From an uncultured Collinsella sp. (lineage in GTDB: Bacteria; Actinomycetota; Coriobacteriia; Coriobacteriales; Coriobacteriaceae), in NCBI GenBank assembly GCA_902494815.1, contig CABUVB010000096.1, positions 1-7,010 on the forward strand: a DNA stretch of 7,010 nt, read 5' to 3'. Shown here in pieces: positions 5,067 to 7,010 of this stretch (the stretch's first letter is position 1; every line of letters starts with the position of its first letter). Both the position numbers and the translations under genes were made by a program. Under the pieces are notes generated by a model. That model saw only the letters and a program-made list of their open reading frames with translations, had not been told where the DNA came from and made no database searches.

Positions 5067-5927
5067 ATGACAACTTCGCCTTTGGCAAACCCCACGGCAA
5101 CAAGGGAGCTGCTGGAGGAGTTTGGCCTTGCGACCAAGCATCGCCTGGGCCAGAACTTCCTGATCGACAACCATGTGATTGAGCGCATCTGCGAGCTTGC
5201 CGAGCTCACGGGCGATGAGCGCGTGCTCGAGGTTGGCCCGGGCGTTGGTACGCTCACGCTTGCGCTGCTGCAGGAGGCGGCGTGCGTCACGTCGATCGAG
5301 GCCGACCCCGAGCTCGAGCCGGTGCTCGACGCCCACGCCGCCGACTATGCCAACTTCCGCTTTATCATGGGCGACGCGCTCAAGGTGGGTCCGGAGCAGA
5401 TTGAGCAGGCTGCGGGCGGTGAGCCGACGGTGTTTGTCGCGAACCTGCCCTATAACGTGGCGGCGACGATCATCCTGCAGTTCTTCCAGACGATGCCGGC
5501 GCTCAAGCGTGCCGTCGTCATGGTGCAGAAGGAGGTTGCCGATCGCATTGCCGCAGTGCCGGGTAACAAGACCTATGGCGGCTATACGGCAAAGCTCGGC
5601 CTGTATGCGCAGGTGACGGGTCGCTTTGAGGTGCCGCCGCGCTGCTTTATGCCGGCGCCGCACGTGGACTCGGCCGTCGTGCGTATCGACCGTGTTGACG
5701 GCGTGGTGCCCGAAGGACTCGATCGCGAATTTGTGGCCCGCGTGATTGATGCTGCATTTGCTCAGCGTCGCAAGACCATCCGCAATTCCATGAGCGCCAA
5801 CGGCTTTGCCAAGGACGTGCTCGATGCCGCCTTTGAGGCTTGCGGTATCGCACCCACCACGCGCGCCGAGACGCTTGATGTTGCCGACTTTGTCCGCCTG
5901 GCCCAGGAGCTAATCCATGATGCCTAA
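5067..5927 (+). CDS. rsmA: 16S rRNA (adenine1518/1519-N6)-dimethyltransferase RsmA (KsgA)
   Basis: The protein has 286 residues (E. coli KsgA 273). It transfers four methyl groups from S-adenosylmethionine to two adjacent adenosines in the 3' terminal hairpin (helix 45) of 16S rRNA, a late check on 30S assembly; its loss classically gives kasugamycin resistance. The Rossmann-type methyltransferase motifs are clear: KHRLGQNFLID (24-34), SAM-binding LEVGPGVGTLT (54-64), acidic IEAD (77-80), GDAL (102-105), catalytic NLPYNV (126-131), the YGGYTAKLG and VPPRCFMPAPHVDSAVV segments, and FAQRRKTIRNS (231-241) in the C-terminal helical domain. AAGGAGG at 5055-5061 is 5 nt before ATG 5067. The gene overlaps tatD by 11 nt, so the two are surely co-transcribed. 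Confidence 0.97.
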   Translation: MTTSPLANPTATRELLEEFGLATKHRLGQNFLIDNHVIERICELAELTGDERVLEVGPGVGTLTLALLQEAACVTSIEADPELEPVLDAHAADYANFRFIMGDALKVGPEQIEQAAGGEPTVFVANLPYNVAATIILQFFQTMPALKRAVVMVQKEVADRIAAVPGNKTYGGYTAKLGLYAQVTGRFEVPPRCFMPAPHVDSAVVRIDRVDGVVPEGLDREFVARVIDAAFAQRRKTIRNSMSANGFAKDVLDAAFEACGIAPTTRAETLDVADFVRLAQELIHDA

Positions 5928-6834
5928 TGCCGCACGCGTGACGTTTACCAAGAAAAAGAAGACGGTCGCCTGCCCCGTGCCCTTGGCACCGCTTGCCGAC
6001 ACGCATGCGCATCTGCTTTCGTTTTGGGGCAAAGATGTGCCCGAGACGCTCGGGCGCGCCAAAGCCGCGGGCGTCGACCTGTTGGTGACGATGTTCGACC
6101 CCATCGCTGACAAACGCAGCGTGACGGATTATAGCGACTGGCTCGTGCGCGAAATTCTGCCGATGCAGGATATCCCGCAGATCAAGTATCTTGCCGGCGT
6201 GCATCCGTATGGCGCGCCGGACTATACCGACGACGTTCACGCACAGGTCGTTGCCGCACTCGATGACCCCTTATGCGCCGGTATTGGCGAAATCGGCCTG
6301 GACTACCACATGGACTATGACGACGATATCGCGCCGGCACCCCATAACGTGCAGATTGACTGCATGGCGCGTCAGCTCGAGCTTGCCGTGTGCCGTAACG
6401 TGCCGGTGGAGCTGCATCTGCGTCACGAGGACACGGACCAGGAGCGTACCTCGCACGTGGACGCCTACAACGTGCTTCGTGAGGTGGGCGTGCCCCAGGC
6501 CGGTTGTGTGCTGCACTGTTTTGGCGAGGACCGCGCCACGATGGAGCGCTTTGTTGAGCTGGGCTGCTATATCGCCTATGGCGGCGCGGCCACCTTCAAG
6601 CGTAACGACGCTGTGCGCGAGGCGTTTGCGGCGACCCCGCTCGATCGCATTTTGTTCGAGACGGATTGCCCGTATATGGCGCCGGAGCCGATTCGTGGTC
6701 TTGAGTGCGAGCCGGCAATGATCTCAATTACGGCAAACGCGCTGGTTAACGACCGTGTCGATCGCACAGGTGAGGACGCCGAAACAATCGCGCAAGCCGC
6801 TTGGGAAAATGCCTGCAAACTTTTTCAAAAATAG
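5917..6834 (+). CDS. tatD: TatD family metal-dependent hydrolase (deoxyribonuclease)
   Basis: The protein has 305 residues, longer than the usual ~260 because of an N-terminal basic extension (VTFTKKKKTV, 8-17) and internal insertions. TatD enzymes are amidohydrolase-fold, two-metal nucleases (3'-5' exonuclease activity on DNA/RNA in E. coli). The metal ligands are all present: DTHAH (H30, H32), GEIGLDYH (E125), ELHLRH (H167), VLHCFGED (H200) and FETDCPYM (D250). The start ATG 5917 is chosen over the adjacent ATG 5920 because AGGAG at 5905-5909, inside rsmA, is 7 nt upstream. It overlaps the rsmA stop by 11 nt, indicating coupled translation. The last codons (CKLFQK) double as the AT-rich upstream element of the next tRNA promoter. 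Physiological substrate is inferred only from the family. Confidence 0.94.
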   Translation: MMPNAARVTFTKKKKTVACPVPLAPLADTHAHLLSFWGKDVPETLGRAKAAGVDLLVTMFDPIADKRSVTDYSDWLVREILPMQDIPQIKYLAGVHPYGAPDYTDDVHAQVVAALDDPLCAGIGEIGLDYHMDYDDDIAPAPHNVQIDCMARQLELAVCRNVPVELHLRHEDTDQERTSHVDAYNVLREVGVPQAGCVLHCFGEDRATMERFVELGCYIAYGGAATFKRNDAVREAFAATPLDRILFETDCPYMAPEPIRGLECEPAMISITANALVNDRVDRTGEDAETIAQAAWENACKLFQK

Positions 6835-6866
6835 TTCTTGCGTTCGTGGTGGCGCTCCGTTATTCT
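6817..6866 (+). promoter_or_regulatory. tRNA-Leu promoter with AT-rich upstream element
   Basis: TTGCGT (6838-6843) and TATTCT (6861-6866) are spaced by 17 bp. AAACTTTTTCAAAA (6817-6830) ends 7 nt before the -35 and overlaps the 3' end of tatD. Transcription should start near 6873, leaving a leader of only about 5 nt before the tRNA. The layout copies that of the tRNA-Phe promoter (702-750). Confidence 0.68.
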
Positions 6867-6877
6867 AATTCCTGCAC

Positions 6878-6964
6878 GCGGGCGTGGCGGAATTGGCAGA
6901 CGCGTACGGTTCAGGTCCGTATGGGGGCAACCCCATGAAGGTTCAAGTCCTTTCGCCCGCACCA
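6878..6964 (+). tRNA. tRNA-Leu (anticodon CAG)
   Basis: This is a class II tRNA of 87 nt with an encoded 3' CCA (6962-6964). The acceptor arm GCGGGCG (6878-6884) pairs fully with CGCCCGC (6954-6960); the discriminator is A6961. The anticodon stem TACGG 6905-6909 pairs with CCGTA 6917-6921 around TTCAGGT, giving anticodon CAG at 6912-6914, which reads CUG, a frequent leucine codon in this GC-rich DNA. The long variable arm TGGGGGCAACCCCA is typical of Leu. The T loop is TTCAAGT (6942-6948). Confidence 0.97.
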
Positions 6965-6975
6965 TTAAATGAAAG

Positions 6976-7003
6976 AGCTCCCAGCAATGGGGGCTTTTTT
7001 GTT
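6976..7003 (+). terminator. Rho-independent terminator of tRNA-Leu
   Basis: AGCTCCCA (6976-6983) pairs with TGGGGGCT (6988-6995), one G-T pair, across a GCAA tetraloop. It is followed by a run of T to 7000 and then GTT. It starts 12 nt after the tRNA and uses the same loop as the tRNA-Phe terminator. Confidence 0.88.
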
Positions 7004-7010
7004 ATGGGCC

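Overview
The window looks like chromosomal DNA from a GC-rich member of the Coriobacteriia, most probably Collinsella or a close relative. This is inferred from the character of the proteins, the codon bias and the mixture of housekeeping genes; no 16S or other decisive marker is present. Every convincing gene is on the + strand.

Left part (1-900): the end of a DUF192-family gene (cut by the window edge) is followed by what looks like a decayed toxin-antitoxin locus. A toxin reading frame keeps only about its first 14 codons and overlaps an intact ribbon-helix-helix antitoxin-like gene. Next comes a self-contained tRNA-Phe(GAA) unit with AT-rich upstream element, promoter, tRNA and terminator.

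Region 900-1338 has no credible gene. Positions 911-1144 hold eight short arms that alternate in orientation about every 31 nt, a 62-nt palindromic unit repeated about four times. The rest holds a possible promoter and a leader hairpin for the next gene.

Right part (1339-6834) is a run of housekeeping genes with one odd member at its head. A GH5-like protein lacks the expected catalytic acid/base glutamate and lies 6 nt ahead of rsmI (16S rRNA C1402 2'-O-methyltransferase). Then come metG (methionyl-tRNA synthetase), a strong hairpin terminator, rsmA/ksgA (16S rRNA A1518/A1519 dimethyltransferase) and tatD (metal-dependent hydrolase), the last two overlapping by 11 nt. Apart from the GH5-like protein and TatD, this block serves ribosome maturation and tRNA charging. 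The window closes with a second complete tRNA unit, tRNA-Leu(CAG), whose AT-rich upstream element lies in the last codons of tatD.

The observations most worth following up are the alternating inverted-repeat array, the GH5-like protein with an altered active site, the toxin remnant, the AT-rich element shared at identical spacing by both tRNA promoters, and a U-C mismatch in the acceptor stem of tRNA-Phe.
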